NCBI RefSeq assembly: GCF_024397795.1
Contig: NZ_CP072983.1
Location: 806,001-870,000 of the forward strand
Reading direction: 5' to 3'
DNA from: Lactobacillus intestinalis
Lineage (GTDB): Bacteria; Bacillota; Bacilli; Lactobacillales; Lactobacillaceae
Length of the DNA: 64,000 nucleotides
A program made the position numbers and the translations under genes. A model generated the notes under the pieces. That model saw only the letters and a list, made by a program, of their open reading frames with translations. It made no database searches and was not told the origin of the DNA. Of the stretch, positions 45,341 through 55,120 are shown one piece after another (position 1 is the stretch's first letter; every line of letters starts with the position of its first letter).

Positions 45341-47197
45341 ATGGAACATATGGAAAAAAGAACAGACTATGCTGGCAACATTACTAGCAAGTATGAAGGA
45401 CAAGAAGTAAATCTTTATGGTTGGATTCAACGTGTACGTAACCTTGGTAATTTAGTATTTATTGATTTGCGTGACCGTGAAGGTATTGTTCAGGTTGTTG
45501 TTAACAAAGATTCCGGTAATGATTTAATGGAAGTAGCAGACTCACTTGGTAGTGAAGATGTTATTCAAGTAAAAGGAAAGGTAGTTAAACGTTCAAGTGT
45601 TAACCCAGATATGAAAACTGGGGAAGTTGAAGTAGATGCTACTGAAATTGATGTTTTAAACAAATCAAAGGTTCCTCCATTTGAAATTAAGGATGACATT
45701 AACGCGGCTGAACAAACTCGTTTAAAGTACCGTTATCTTGACTTGCGTCGTCCAACCCTTCAAAAAGCTATTATGTTACGTGCAAAGATTTTGCGTGCAG
45801 TTCACGAATACTTTGACGAAAATGGCTTTATTGATATTGAAACTCCAATTTTAGGTAAGTCATCTCCTGAAGGTGCGCGTGACTACTTAGTTCCTTCAAG
45901 AATTTATCCTGGTAGTTTTTACGCACTTCCACAATCACCACAATTGTTTAAGCAATTGTTAATGGGTGCTGGATTTGACAAGTACTACCAATTGGCTCGT
46001 TGTTTCCGTGATGAAGACCTTCGTGGTGATCGTCAGCCAGAATTTACTCAAATTGATATGGAAACTTCTTTCACTGATGAAAAGCAAGTTCAAGACTACA
46101 CTGAAGGTCTTTTAAAGAAGATCATGAAAGATGTTATGAATATTGATCTGAAGACTCCTATCAAGCGTATTACTTGGGATGAGGCAATGAACAAGTACGG
46201 TTCGGACAAGCCTGATACTCGTTATGAAATGTACCTTCATGATTTAAGCCCAATTTTTAAAGATAGTGACTTTAAGGTATTTTCAGGTGCTATTGCTGAT
46301 GGTGGTGTTGTTAAGGGAATTGCTGTTAAAAACGGTGCTAAGCAATATTCACGTAAAAAGATTGAAGAAAAGCAAGATTATATCAAGCGTTATCATGCAA
46401 AGGGACTTGCATGGGTTAAGTACGAAGACGGTGAATTCTCAGGTCCTGTTTCACGTTTCTTAACTAATGAAAATAAAGAAGCTTTAATTAAGGAATTTGG
46501 CCTTGAAGGCGGAGAACTAGTAGTCATGGTAGCTGATAAGTGGAAGGTAGTTACTGATTCACTTGATCACTTACGTCGTGAATTTGCTCATGAAACTGGT
46601 ATTATTCCAGAAGGTGTCTTTGACTTTGTATGGGTTGTTGATTGGCCATTATTCGAATATGATGAAGGTTTAGGTCGTTGGATCGCAGCTCACCACCCAT
46701 TCACTATGCCAGACGATGAGGGCATTAAGCTTCTTGATACTGATCCTCATAAAGCTCATGCTCGTTCATATGATATTGTTATGAACGGAGATGAAATGGG
46801 TGGTGGATCAATCCGTATCCATAAGCGTTCAATCCAAGAAAAGATGTTGAAGGCTTTAGGTTTCACTAAGAAACGTGCTTATGAACAATTTGGTTACTTA
46901 TTAGATGCTTTGGACATGGGATTCCCACCACACGCTGGTTTGGCTATTGGTCTTGACCGTTTAGCAATGATGTTAGCAGGTAAGGACAATATTCGTGACG
47001 TTACTGCCTTTCCAAAGAATGCTTCTGCTTCAGAACCAATGATGCATGCACCAGCTCCAGTTGCTGATCAACAATTAGCTGACATTGGTATTGAAATTGA
47101 AAAACAATACGAAGATAGCGTTAAGGAAACTGAAGAGCGTCTAGAAAAAGAAGCTCAAGAAGATGCTGCCAAGAATTCTACTTGGGATGAAGATTAA
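45341..47197 (+). CDS. aspS: Aspartyl-tRNA synthetase
   Basis: Class IIb synthetase (618 aa). An N-terminal OB anticodon domain ([22 protein letters not shown]) is followed by motif 1, motif 2 [20 protein letters not shown], the bacterial GAD insertion and motif 3 [15 protein letters not shown]. The start at 45341 has AGAGGA 7 bases upstream; an in-frame ATG is 3 codons later. Whether it also charges tRNA-Asn cannot be read with certainty here. Confidence 0.97.
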   Translation: MEHMEKRTDYAGNITSKYEGQEVNLYGWIQRVRNLGNLVFIDLRDREGIVQVVVNKDSGNDLMEVADSLGSEDVIQVKGKVVKRSSVNPDMKTGEVEVDATEIDVLNKSKVPPFEIKDDINAAEQTRLKYRYLDLRRPTLQKAIMLRAKILRAVHEYFDENGFIDIETPILGKSSPEGARDYLVPSRIYPGSFYALPQSPQLFKQLLMGAGFDKYYQLARCFRDEDLRGDRQPEFTQIDMETSFTDEKQVQDYTEGLLKKIMKDVMNIDLKTPIKRITWDEAMNKYGSDKPDTRYEMYLHDLSPIFKDSDFKVFSGAIADGGVVKGIAVKNGAKQYSRKKIEEKQDYIKRYHAKGLAWVKYEDGEFSGPVSRFLTNENKEALIKEFGLEGGELVVMVADKWKVVTDSLDHLRREFAHETGIIPEGVFDFVWVVDWPLFEYDEGLGRWIAAHHPFTMPDDEGIKLLDTDPHKAHARSYDIVMNGDEMGGGSIRIHKRSIQEKMLKALGFTKKRAYEQFGYLLDALDMGFPPHAGLAIGLDRLAMMLAGKDNIRDVTAFPKNASASEPMMHAPAPVADQQLADIGIEIEKQYEDSVKETEERLEKEAQEDAAKNSTWDED

Positions 47198-47202
47198 TTA
47201 GG

Positions 47203-47230
47203 AAAAGTGCCAGCTTGCTGGTGCTTTTTT
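47203..47230 (+). terminator. Terminator of hisS-aspS
   Basis: AAAAGTGCCAGC / GCTGGTGCTTTTTT with a 2-3 base loop and T tail. Confidence 0.85.
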
Positions 47231-47265
47231 ATTCATTAATATAAATTATGTAAAATTTATCCAAC

Positions 47266-47278
47266 TTAATCGCTTTCA
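47266..47278 (-). promoter_or_regulatory. Cre-like box upstream of the first lysozyme gene
   Basis: Minus-strand TGAAAGCGATTAA, 130 bases before the lysozyme start. It could place the gene under CcpA; the promoter itself is not clear. Confidence 0.3.
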
Positions 47279-47409
47279 CCACACTTGTTACCAATTTGTA
47301 ATTTAGTAATATAAAAAATCTGCTATAGTTATCAATTGGAATATAGATGAATTAAAAGATGTTAAACGTAGTTTGTTAAATCTAAAAAGTGATTTTAAGA
47401 GGGATATAA

Positions 47410-48558
47410 TTGCAAAAGAATAAGAAAAATTTAGTAGGTATTTTAGCATGTGCTGGTGTAATTGCTACAACTGCAATTACTAATGTTGGTAATGAACATC
47501 ATAGTCAAGTCGTTCAAGCTGCTAGAACGTCCGTAAATGCAAGATCTTATGGTGTTGATGTATCTGTTTATCAATCTGGAAGTGTAAAGAGTACTGCCAA
47601 TGCTGGAGCTAAATTTGCGATTGTTAAAGTTAGTGAAGGTACTGGCTATCGTAATCCAAAGGCCTCTCAACAAATAGCAAGTGCAAAAGCTAATAATATG
47701 CTTCCAATGGCATATCACTTTGCTTTGTTTGGCGCTAATTCTGGTGCGGCAGTAGCAGAAGCAAATTATGCTGTTGCTAGTGCTCGAGCAACTGGCCTTC
47801 CTAAGGGATCATATATTGCCTGTGATTGGGAAACTGGTGACGGAAATAATGTTAATGGTGGACGTGAAGCAAGTGCCAATGCTATTCTTGCTTTCATGAA
47901 CCAAATTAAGGCCCAAGGCTATCAACCACTTCTTTATTCAGGTGCATCTTTATTGAATAATAATATAAATACTGGAAAAATTACTTCTAAGTATCCAAAT
48001 TCACTCTGGGTAGCTAGTTATGCTACTATGGGTAGAATTGATAATCCAGACTTTTCATATTTCCCATCAATGAATGGAGTAGCTATTTGGCAATTTACTG
48101 ATAATTGGCGTGGCTTAAATGTTGATGGTAACATTAGTCTTTTACCACTTAAGTATGGCAATAGTGCTTCTAGTCAAGCTCCAAAGGCTAAGTATGTTAA
48201 GAACAAGAAGACAGTAATGCATACTGCAGCAGTTTATAATAAAGATGGCGTAAAGACAGGTAAAAAAGTTTCTGCCTACAAGAAAGTCACTGTCCTTGGT
48301 GGGACTGTTTCAATCAAGGGTAAGAATTATTACCGAATTGGGGATCACGAATATATTCGTCTTGCCAATGTTGATGGAACTCCACGTACTGTAAAACATA
48401 CTGCTTTTGTTTATAACAATAAAGGTAAGCGCGTGCGTCGTGTAAAAGCCATTAAGAAGAATGCACGTGTGGCTACTTATGGCAAGAAGAAGATCAAGAA
48501 CAAGAGTTACTATAAGATCAACAAGAACCGTTATGTAAAGGTTAAGAATTTTAAGTAA
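47410..48558 (+). CDS. GH25 lysozyme with SLAP wall-binding tail (copy 1)
   Basis: Secreted muramidase (382 aa). Signal peptide about 1-38 (cleavage near VVQAA). The GH25 barrel (about 45-255) starts with SYGVDVSVYQS, with a catalytic acid region in ACDWETGDG and AIWQFTDNWRGLNVDGN at its end. The C terminus carries two SLAP modules (KTVMHTAAVYNKDG..., TVKHTAFVYNNKGKRVRR...RYVKVKNFK). It starts at TTG with AGAGGGAT 5 bases upstream. It should cut cell-wall glycan in growth or division, or act on other bacteria. It is very similar to the gene at 52267. Confidence 0.92.
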   Translation: MQKNKKNLVGILACAGVIATTAITNVGNEHHSQVVQAARTSVNARSYGVDVSVYQSGSVKSTANAGAKFAIVKVSEGTGYRNPKASQQIASAKANNMLPMAYHFALFGANSGAAVAEANYAVASARATGLPKGSYIACDWETGDGNNVNGGREASANAILAFMNQIKAQGYQPLLYSGASLLNNNINTGKITSKYPNSLWVASYATMGRIDNPDFSYFPSMNGVAIWQFTDNWRGLNVDGNISLLPLKYGNSASSQAPKAKYVKNKKTVMHTAAVYNKDGVKTGKKVSAYKKVTVLGGTVSIKGKNYYRIGDHEYIRLANVDGTPRTVKHTAFVYNNKGKRVRRVKAIKKNARVATYGKKKIKNKSYYKINKNRYVKVKNFK

Positions 48559-48597
48559 AAAAATAGAGCTTAGCAATTTGCTAAGCTTTATTTTTTT
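48555..48597. terminator. Bidirectional terminator between lysozyme 1 and the aminotransferase
   Basis: AAAGCTTAGC-type palindrome AATAGAGCTTAGC / GCTAAGCTTTATT with A and T runs on both sides. Confidence 0.82.
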
Positions 48598-49780
48598 AGA
48601 TATTTTCTACATATTTTTCAATTCTACGAAGAGCTTCTTTTAAATTTTCAGTAGATGAAGCATAAGATAAACGAACATATCCTTGACCACCTTTTCCGAA
48701 ATAGCGGCCTGGAGTTACACCTACTTTTGCTTTAGTTGCTAGTTCGTTGGCAAAAGCCTCATCATCAGTACCGAAGCTATCTGGAATTTTTGCAAAAATA
48801 TAGAATGCGCCTTGAGGAGTGGACATCTCAAAACCTAATTTTTCAAGTCCGCTCTTCATGAATTTGAGACGTTCTTCGTAAATCTTACGAGCTTTTATAG
48901 GATCGTTTTTTCCATTATTAAGTGCTTCAATGGCTGCAGCTTGAACATTATCAGTTACTGATGTAACTAAAAATGCATTTATTTTACAGATACTAGCCAT
49001 AATTTCTTTAGGACCAGCAATATACCCTAAACGCCAGCCTGTCATAGCATAAGCTTTAGATAAGCCGGAAATTAAAATGTTTCTTTCCGGAATGTACTCG
49101 GAAAGGGAATGGTGGACATTATCTTCGTAAACAAGCTCACCGTAAATTTCGTCAGTGATAGAGAATAATTGATACTTTTTAATAATTTCAGCAAGTTTTT
49201 TCAAAGTATCACTTGGATAAACGCGTCCAGTTGGATTGGAAGGATCGGTTAAAATAATAGCTTTAGCACCCTTTCCTTCGTTCAGAAGTACTTTTTCTAA
49301 GTGCTCTGGAGTTAAAACAAAACCATCTTTTGAAGTATCAATTTGAACTGGAATAGCTCCTGTTAATTTAATTAATTGGAAATATAAAGCCCAAACAGGG
49401 GTAGGAACTAAAATTTTGTCACCAGGATTTAAAATAGTCATGAAAACATCATTTAATGCTCCAGTAGCTCCAACAGTTACACAAATTTCACTAGTTGGAT
49501 CATAATCCACATTGAGACTTCTTTTTAAATAATCACTGATAGCTTGGCGAAGTTCTGGCTTACCAGCTTGAGGCGCGTAATGGGAATCGTTGGCGTTAAT
49601 GTCCGCAATAGCGGCTTCTTTAACGTGTTCAGGAGTATTTAAATCAGGCTCGCCAATTGTTAATTTAATAATTCCAGGGATCTTAGAAGCTTTTTCATCA
49701 AAAGCACGGATCTTAGATGGAGTTAGTGAATTTAAGCGAGTATTACGTGTCATTGATAAATCGTCTGCTAATTTTGGCAT
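48596..49780 (-). CDS. Class I/II PLP-dependent aminotransferase
   Basis: Fold-type I aminotransferase (394 aa). LTIGEPDLNTPEHV at the N terminus, GATGALNDVFMTILNPGD, DPSNPTGRVY, and the PLP lysine in SGLSKAYAMTGWRLGY; the C-terminal substrate Arg is in GYVRLSYASS. Such proteins in lactobacilli are usually called aromatic-amino-acid or PatA-like aminotransferases; exact specificity is open. Single gene, leftward, with AAGGAAG upstream. Confidence 0.88.
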   Translation of the reverse strand: MPKLADDLSMTRNTRLNSLTPSKIRAFDEKASKIPGIIKLTIGEPDLNTPEHVKEAAIADINANDSHYAPQAGKPELRQAISDYLKRSLNVDYDPTSEICVTVGATGALNDVFMTILNPGDKILVPTPVWALYFQLIKLTGAIPVQIDTSKDGFVLTPEHLEKVLLNEGKGAKAIILTDPSNPTGRVYPSDTLKKLAEIIKKYQLFSITDEIYGELVYEDNVHHSLSEYIPERNILISGLSKAYAMTGWRLGYIAGPKEIMASICKINAFLVTSVTDNVQAAAIEALNNGKNDPIKARKIYEERLKFMKSGLEKLGFEMSTPQGAFYIFAKIPDSFGTDDEAFANELATKAKVGVTPGRYFGKGGQGYVRLSYASSTENLKEALRRIEKYVENI

Positions 49781-49897
49781 ATTTAATGCTTCCTTTCTCT
49801 CATTGATATTAATTTTAAATTACTCGAAAACTTGAGACAACATTTTTTTACTTAAATTTGGTATATTGAATAATAGATCAGAAAAAAGGTGATATGA

Positions 49898-50326
49898 ATG
49901 CTAGATAAAAAAGAAAAATTGAAGAAATTAACTCAGGAGCAATATGAGGTTACGCAAAATGCGGCTACCGAATATCCATTTACTGGGAAGTATGACGATT
50001 TTTACGATAAAGGAATTTATGTAGATGTAGTATCTGGTGAGCCTTTGTTCTCTAGTCAAGATAAATACAATGCGGGATGTGGTTGGCCAAGTTTTACTAA
50101 ACCGATTAAAAAACTTGTATATCATCGAGATCAATCCCATAATATGGAAAGAACTGAAGTAAAAAGCCCCGAAGCGGATTCGCATTTAGGCCATGTTTTT
50201 ACTGATGGGCCTACTGCGACAGGAGGATTGAGATACTGCATTAACTCTGCTGCGCTTAAGTTTATTCCTTATGATGAGCTTGATAAACAAGGATATGGTG
50301 AATATAAAAAATTATTTGATAATTGA
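49898..50326 (+). CDS. msrB: Peptide-methionine (R)-S-oxide reductase
   Basis: Repairs Met-R-sulfoxide in proteins (142 aa). [23 protein letters not shown] and the catalytic [11 protein letters not shown] are present; no paired CXXC zinc motif is seen, so it is the zinc-free form. An AAAAGGTGAT site precedes the ATG. The matching msrA lies at 53616. Confidence 0.95.
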   Translation: MLDKKEKLKKLTQEQYEVTQNAATEYPFTGKYDDFYDKGIYVDVVSGEPLFSSQDKYNAGCGWPSFTKPIKKLVYHRDQSHNMERTEVKSPEADSHLGHVFTDGPTATGGLRYCINSAALKFIPYDELDKQGYGEYKKLFDN

Positions 50327-50389
50327 TTTAAATCAAGTTATTAAATCTGATTTCAGGATAAAATCTAAGAGAGATAGGGAGGAACGATT

Positions 50390-50785
50390 ATGGCAAAGAT
50401 AAAATTTACGCAGGCGGCATTGGATTATTTGAAAAAAAGAGATGTTTTAGGTCACCCGATGCTTTTAATTGCTGATGATGCAGGAGGGAAATATTCGATG
50501 CTGGGAGGATCATGTAGTATGGGGATGCATTTTTCTATTATTAAACTTGATCATCCCGATAAAGATTATCCCGTAGTTTTGCATAATAATGCAGGTGTAA
50601 AAATCTATACTTCTGATTATGATTTAACTTTGCTTGGCGATAATTTAGTACTTGACTATAAGAATGCTGGCTTAATGCTTAAGAGTGATAGTGGTTTATT
50701 GGATGGAGCAGTAGGAATTGGTAACGGACCTGAACTTTTGAAAGCTAATTATGATGTTAAGCAAGGTCAAGTTAAAAATTGTTAA
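50390..50785 (+). CDS. HesB-like iron-sulfur cluster biosynthesis family protein
   Basis: Small cytoplasmic protein (131 aa) of the Fe-S_biosyn fold (IKFTQAALDYLKKR..., VKIYTSDYDLTLLGDNLVLDY). Of the A-type scaffold cysteines only CSMGMH and a terminal NC are seen, so it belongs to the divergent YneR-like branch; metal binding is unproven. GGGAGGA precedes the start. It lies 63 bases after msrB, so both may respond to oxidative stress. Confidence 0.72.
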   Translation: MAKIKFTQAALDYLKKRDVLGHPMLLIADDAGGKYSMLGGSCSMGMHFSIIKLDHPDKDYPVVLHNNAGVKIYTSDYDLTLLGDNLVLDYKNAGLMLKSDSGLLDGAVGIGNGPELLKANYDVKQGQVKNC

Positions 50786-50819
50786 ATATCAATAAATATC
50801 ATTTAACTTTTAAATGAAA

Positions 50820-50925
50820 ATGGATTAGGATAGTAAGTGACTGAGGTCCTTCCTCCTAGAAGTGTAATAGATTTTTCTTCAATTTCAGTTAAGAACTAGT
50901 AGATAACGACTACTAGTTCTTTTTT
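50820..50925 (+). ncRNA. Candidate small RNA with CU-rich segment and strong terminator
   Basis: No frame fits, yet the stretch ends in a strong terminator (AAGAACTAGTAG / CTACTAGTTCTTTTTT, 50891-50925) more than 100 bases after the previous gene. It contains GAGGTCCTTCCTCCTAG, where GAGG can pair with CCTC and TCCTTCCTCCT is complementary to ribosome sites. It could instead be the long 3' end of the gene before it. Confidence 0.35.
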
Positions 50926-51127
50926 ATTCAAAAATTTAATAAATAACAATTTTAAGTATAAAGTGCAGAACTGATATATTAGTATGATGAATTGCTTGTA
51001 GACTAAGCTTTATATGATAACGATCTAATTAAATTTCTGATTTAGTAGTAGTTATATCAACTTTTGGCTTTTTTAATGTTGATTTTTGAGAGAAATAGAG
51101 TATGATGAAAGGTAAATGAGGGGACTA

Positions 51128-51304
51128 ATGATGGATATAGATAAGATTAAAAATAACAAAAGAACACCAATGGTAATAAGTTTGATACAGTTGTATCGTC
51201 GAGCAGAATTTGATGAAGCCACAATTATGACCCAGCTAGTTGATGGTTATAGTCGTAGTTTTTCAAGAGATGAGTTAAAGTTTTTAGTAGATTCAATTAA
51301 ATAA
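51128..51304 (+). CDS. Small hypothetical protein
   Basis: A 58-residue soluble protein (MMDIDKIKNNKRTPMVISLI..., ending FSRDELKFLVDSIK). The start at 51128 has GAGGGG 4-5 bases upstream; 51131 is equally possible. No motif recognised. A terminator follows. Confidence 0.6.
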   Translation: MMDIDKIKNNKRTPMVISLIQLYRRAEFDEATIMTQLVDGYSRSFSRDELKFLVDSIK

Positions 51305-51311
51305 AAAATTC

Positions 51312-51343
51312 GCGAAACTAATCATACTTAGTTTCGCTTTTTT
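51312..51343 (+). terminator. Terminator of the small hypothetical gene
   Basis: GCGAAACTAA / TTAGTTTCGCTTTTTT with 6-base loop and T tail. Confidence 0.88.
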
Positions 51344-51356
51344 GTCTTCATTTTTG

Positions 51357-51406
51357 TTGACAAGTACCTAAAATGAATGCAAATTATTGTTGATAATCAA
51401 CAATAA
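51357..51406 (+). promoter_or_regulatory. Promoter and intact palindromic operator of the dead azoreductase gene
   Basis: A -35 TTGACA (51357-51362) is followed by the perfect palindrome TTATTGTTGA-TAA-TCAACAATAA (51384-51406) in the -10/+1 zone, just before AAAGGAG. The arrangement fits a MarR-type operator, matching the MarR remnant downstream. Confidence 0.6.
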
Positions 51407-51419
51407 AGGAGAAGATAAA

Positions 51420-51817
51420 ATGAGTACACTTTTAGTTATTCAAGCTCATCCACATACTACTAATAGTTTGTCATTAAATGTTGGCAAAAATTTATTGAGG
51501 AGTACAAATTAAATCATCCTACAGATAAAATTATTATTTGTGATCTTTATGAGGGTCAAGGAGTTCCACCATTAAATGATGTTACTATGGAGGCTTGGCG
51601 TAAGCAGAAATTCAATGAGAAAATGACGACAGAAGAAAAGGCTCTTTTAAAACGTCATAATAAAAAGACATTCCATTTTAAAAACAACTCGGGTTCAGCT
51701 CTAATGGACTTAGGAAGTTTATATCTAACTAATATGCTGAAATTCTACGGTATTCAAGACATTGAAAGTATCTATCGTAGCTTTACATATTTTGTCAGCT
51801 TTGGAAATAAAAAGTAA
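51420..51817 (+). pseudogene. Broken flavodoxin-fold NAD(P)H oxidoreductase (azoreductase-like)
   Basis: The start reads MSTLLVIQAHPHTTNSLSLN with a good AAAGGAG, but the frame stops after STN at about 51512. The protein goes on in another frame with HPTDKIIICDLYEGQGVPPL and EKALLKRHN, then jumps directly to KKTFHFKNNSGSALMDLGSL. The usual FMN-site middle part (about 50-60 residues) is missing. A frameshift plus internal deletion therefore inactivates an FMN-dependent NADH azoreductase/NAD(P)H oxidoreductase family gene. Confidence 0.75.
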
Positions 51818-52110
51818 AACTGGAGTTGAATTAGAAACCGAATTGCAAGTTACTAGAGGGGGGAATTACTCGTGCTGCAAAGAAGTTATTGCAATTTGAG
51901 TTGATAATTGTACAAAAGGCACCAAATGATAAAAAGAAAATATATTATGCATTGACTTCTAATGGAAAAGTTGTTGCTAAATTACATGATGAAATGCATC
52001 AAGAAATTATTACAGAGATTGAAGAAAAATTTTCCGATTAATATTCAGAAAACGAATTAAAAACTGTTATTAGATTTTTACATGATTTGCGTGAATTTGA
52101 AGACAACTTT
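51785..52110 (+). pseudogene. Broken MarR-family regulator
   Basis: The first piece LSALEIKSKTGVELETELQV lies in one frame; after a run of six G (near 51857-51862) it continues in another as GITRAAKKLLQFELIIVQK and PNDKKKIYYALTSNGKVVAK, the winged-helix wing and DNA-binding part. It then meets a TAA at about 52039, with YSENELKTVIRFLHDLREFE still readable after it. The G-run is a likely slip site. It probably once controlled the adjacent azoreductase. Confidence 0.7.
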
Positions 52111-52161
52111 TCATTGATAGCCTTATACACTTATATTAAAAAACTAATCTTTTGCAAAATT

Positions 52162-52180
52162 GTTACTTATCAAAAGTAAC
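52162..52180. promoter_or_regulatory. Inverted repeat GTTACTT-N5-AAGTAAC upstream of lysozyme 2
   Basis: Seven-base perfect arms, about 86 bases before the lysozyme start. It includes TACT-N7-AGTA, the spacing described for YodB-type quinone-sensing regulators of azoreductases. It may be an operator left from the broken azoR/marR pair or one for the lysozyme. Confidence 0.35.
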
Positions 52181-52266
52181 TTTGTCATATTTTCTTAAAA
52201 TTTGTATATAACAAAACGTGATATAGTAGAGGTTGTAATAAGAAGAAATAAACGCGGAGGAAATCC

Positions 52267-53520
52267 ATGCAAAAGAAAAATAAGAAGTTTTTAGGAATTT
52301 TAGCATGTGCAAGTGCTTTGGCTACTACAAGTGTCTTTTCAATTGAAGCTTTGGCCACTCCTAAAACAGCAACAGTCCAAGCTGCACGCACTTCTGTTGC
52401 TGCAAGATCATATGGTGTAGATGTATCAAGTTATCAAAGTTCTAATATAGCAAGTACTGCGCAAGCTGGAGCCCAGTTTGCAATTGTAAAAGTAAGTGAA
52501 GGTACAAGTTATCGTAATCCTAAGGCCGCTCAACAAATTGCCAGTGCAAATGCAACAAACATGATGCCGATGGCATATCACTTTGCTACTTTTGGCGCAA
52601 ATAGTGCTGCAGCAGCTAATGAAGGGAATTATGCTGTAGCAAGTGCTAAAGCTTTAGGATTGCCAGCTGGTTCATATATTGCCTGTGACTGGGAAACTGG
52701 TCAAGGTAACAATGTTAATGGTGGTAAGGATGCCAGTGCAAATGCAATCGTTGCTTTTATGGATAAGGTTAAGGCTGCAGGTTATCAACCACTTCTTTAT
52801 TCCGGTGCATACTTACTTAACAATAATGTAAATACCAACATTGTATTAAATAAGTATCCAAACGCTCTTTGGGTTGCAAGTTATGCCACTATGGGCCGAA
52901 TTGACACCGCTGATTTTAACTACTTCCCATCTATGAATGGTGTTGCAATTTGGCAATTTACTGATAATTGGCGTGGATTAAATGTTGATGGAAACATTAC
53001 TTTGCTTCCATTGCAATTTAACAATCCTAATAATGTAACTGATTCAAATGCAACTAAGGAGCCATCATCACAAGGTCCAACCAATCCAAACGCAGCCATT
53101 AGTGAACAAGCTAAGCCTGCTGACAATAAGACTACTCCTTCTTCACCAGCTGAAGTTAAAACCCAAAAGACTGTAATGCATAAAGCTTATGTTTACGATA
53201 AAGATGGCCACAAGGTTGAAGGTAAAGTTTACAGTGCTTATAGCTCAATAACTGTCTTAGGCGGAATTGTAGCTATGCATAATCATGATTACTACAAGGT
53301 TGGTGATAACCAATACGTTGTTGTTGGTAATATCGATGGTACTAAGCGTGTATTGAAGAAGAATGCTTACGTTTACAACAATAAGGGTAGACGTGTCTAC
53401 GTTCCAACTTTAAGACGCGGAATTACTGTTCCAACTTATGGCTCTTCAATGACCATCAATGGTAAGAAGCACTACCGTATCAACAAGAATCGTTATGTTA
53501 AAGTAGCTAACTTTAGATAA
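52267..53520 (+). CDS. GH25 lysozyme with SLAP wall-binding tail (copy 2)
   Basis: Secreted muramidase (417 aa), paralogue of the protein at 47410. Signal about 1-40 (cleavage near TVQAA). GH25 barrel SYGVDVSSYQS to WRGLNVDGN, with ACDWETGQG. A linker rich in Asn/Ser/Pro (about 262-300) is longer than in copy 1, then two SLAP modules (KTVMHKAYVYDKDG..., KRVLKKNAYVYNNKGRR...RYVKVANFR). Start ATG with GCGGAGGA 6 bases upstream. The barrel is conserved almost residue for residue with copy 1, so recent duplication or gene conversion is likely. Confidence 0.93.
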   Translation: MQKKNKKFLGILACASALATTSVFSIEALATPKTATVQAARTSVAARSYGVDVSSYQSSNIASTAQAGAQFAIVKVSEGTSYRNPKAAQQIASANATNMMPMAYHFATFGANSAAAANEGNYAVASAKALGLPAGSYIACDWETGQGNNVNGGKDASANAIVAFMDKVKAAGYQPLLYSGAYLLNNNVNTNIVLNKYPNALWVASYATMGRIDTADFNYFPSMNGVAIWQFTDNWRGLNVDGNITLLPLQFNNPNNVTDSNATKEPSSQGPTNPNAAISEQAKPADNKTTPSSPAEVKTQKTVMHKAYVYDKDGHKVEGKVYSAYSSITVLGGIVAMHNHDYYKVGDNQYVVVGNIDGTKRVLKKNAYVYNNKGRRVYVPTLRRGITVPTYGSSMTINGKKHYRINKNRYVKVANFR

Positions 53521-53527
53521 ATATAAC

Positions 53528-53569
53528 AAAAAGATCACTTTGAGCAAGATGCTTGGAGGGATCTTTTTT
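53528..53569 (+). terminator. Terminator of lysozyme 2
   Basis: AAAAAGATC / GGATCTTTTTT with a long loop and T run. Confidence 0.6.
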
Positions 53570-53615
53570 GTGGGTATAATAAACCAGATTGATAAATGAG
53601 TTGGAGGTATTTAAA

Positions 53616-54158
53616 ATGACGAAAAATAATGAGCAATCTCAATATAACACGGCCATCTTTGCCGGCGGATGTTTTTGGTGCATGGTGGAGCCATTTGATA
53701 CAGTAAAAGGTGTTAAAAGAGTGATATCTGGCTATACAGGGGGACACGTCGCTAATCCGACTTATCAAGAAGTTTGTTCTGGAACTACGGGTCATACTGA
53801 AGCAGTAGAAATCACTTATGATCCAAACGAAATTTCTTATGAAGAGCTTCTTAATTATTATTGGCAAGTAACTGATCCAACAGACGCTATGGGTCAATTT
53901 CAAGATCGTGGAGACAATTATCGTCCAGTGATTTTTTACAATTCTGACGAGCAAAAATTAGCCGCTGAGAAGTCAAAACAGGAGCTTGAAGAGAGCGGTA
54001 AATTTGATCAGCCAATTGTAACTAAAATTGAACCAGCTGCTCCTTTTTATCCAGCAGAAGAGTATCACCAAGATTTTTATAAAAAAGATCCCTTAAGATA
54101 TGCAATGGAAGAAGCTGGAGGACGTGCTCAATTTATCAAGAAACATTGGCAAAAATAA
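53616..54158 (+). CDS. msrA: Peptide-methionine (S)-S-oxide reductase
   Basis: Repairs Met-S-sulfoxide (180 aa). Active site [11 protein letters not shown] near residue 20, [27 protein letters not shown], and YHQDFYKK near the end. The start at 53616 has GGAGG 7-8 bases upstream; a longer frame begins at TTG 53589 without support. Confidence 0.95.
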   Translation: MTKNNEQSQYNTAIFAGGCFWCMVEPFDTVKGVKRVISGYTGGHVANPTYQEVCSGTTGHTEAVEITYDPNEISYEELLNYYWQVTDPTDAMGQFQDRGDNYRPVIFYNSDEQKLAAEKSKQELEESGKFDQPIVTKIEPAAPFYPAEEYHQDFYKKDPLRYAMEEAGGRAQFIKKHWQK

Positions 54159-54239
54159 TATTTAAGGTTGGTTAGCTGGGCGACTTTTGTTAAACTTTAT
54201 GTTGAAGATTAAGGATATTTTTTGAGGAATTAATTTAAC

Positions 54240-55118
54240 ATGGATCAAATTGACAAGTTCAATCGAAGATATAATTTTGTTTCTAAGCTGTCAGCGGCCT
54301 TCTTTTATGCTATTGCTGTGGCAATTGCCCTAAACTTTTTCTGGACCCCAGGTCATATGTACTCGTCTGGGATTACTGGGTTTGCTCAGTTGATAAATTC
54401 AATGAGTGAACGCTTTTTACCTTTTACGATTTCTACATCTTTAATGTACTTTGTGTTAAATGTACCATTATTTGTTCTAGGCTGGGTAAAAATAGGGCAT
54501 AAATTTACCTTTTTCACTATTATAGCCGTTGTACTTGGCTCAATTATGATGAAGGTTGTTCAACCTTTAAGCGTCCATTGGGATCCCCTGTTATGTGCGA
54601 TTTTTGGGGGAACCATTAATGGTATTGGGACTGGTTTTGCCTTAAAGAACGGAATTTCTACTGGTGGATTAGACATTATAGGAATCGTTATTCGGCAAAA
54701 AACCGGTACCAGCTACGGAAAATTTAATATATTAGTTAATTTAGTAATTATTGCGGCAGCTGGATTTGTATTTGGCTGGACGAGAGCACTTTATTCAGCT
54801 TTAACTATTTTTATTAATGGGCGAGTAATAGATAGCGTCTATACTCAACATAAGAAAATGCAAGTAATGATTGTGACAGAGCATCCTCAACCAATTATTG
54901 ATGGAATTCAAAATAAGATGCACCGTGGAATTACGATTATTCATGATGCGGAAGGAGCTTTTGGTCATACTGAAAAAACGGTCTTAATTACCATTATTGA
55001 TCGCTATGACATGTATGATATTCGGCAAATTATCACACAAGCTGATCCATATGCTTTTGTAAGTGTGAGTGAAGTGGAAAAAGTTTATGGACGATTCAAA
55101 GAGCAAGAAATTGTTTAA
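54240..55118 (+). CDS. YitT-family membrane protein
   Basis: Membrane protein (292 aa) with about five hydrophobic segments (DUF161: SSGITGFAQLIN, NGISTGGLDIIGIVIRQKTG) and a cytoplasmic C-terminal DUF2179 domain (QVMIVTEHPQPIIDGI..., GAFGHTEKTVLITIIDRYD). Function unknown in the family. It starts 82 bases after msrA, with GAGGAAT upstream. Confidence 0.87.
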   Translation: MDQIDKFNRRYNFVSKLSAAFFYAIAVAIALNFFWTPGHMYSSGITGFAQLINSMSERFLPFTISTSLMYFVLNVPLFVLGWVKIGHKFTFFTIIAVVLGSIMMKVVQPLSVHWDPLLCAIFGGTINGIGTGFALKNGISTGGLDIIGIVIRQKTGTSYGKFNILVNLVIIAAAGFVFGWTRALYSALTIFINGRVIDSVYTQHKKMQVMIVTEHPQPIIDGIQNKMHRGITIIHDAEGAFGHTEKTVLITIIDRYDMYDIRQIITQADPYAFVSVSEVEKVYGRFKEQEIV

Positions 55119-55120
55119 TA

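Noticed and set aside
47410..53520. Phage endolysins from a prophage
   Set aside because: Both lysozymes have Sec signal peptides and SLAP tails and no holin or phage genes nearby; chromosomal wall enzymes fit better.
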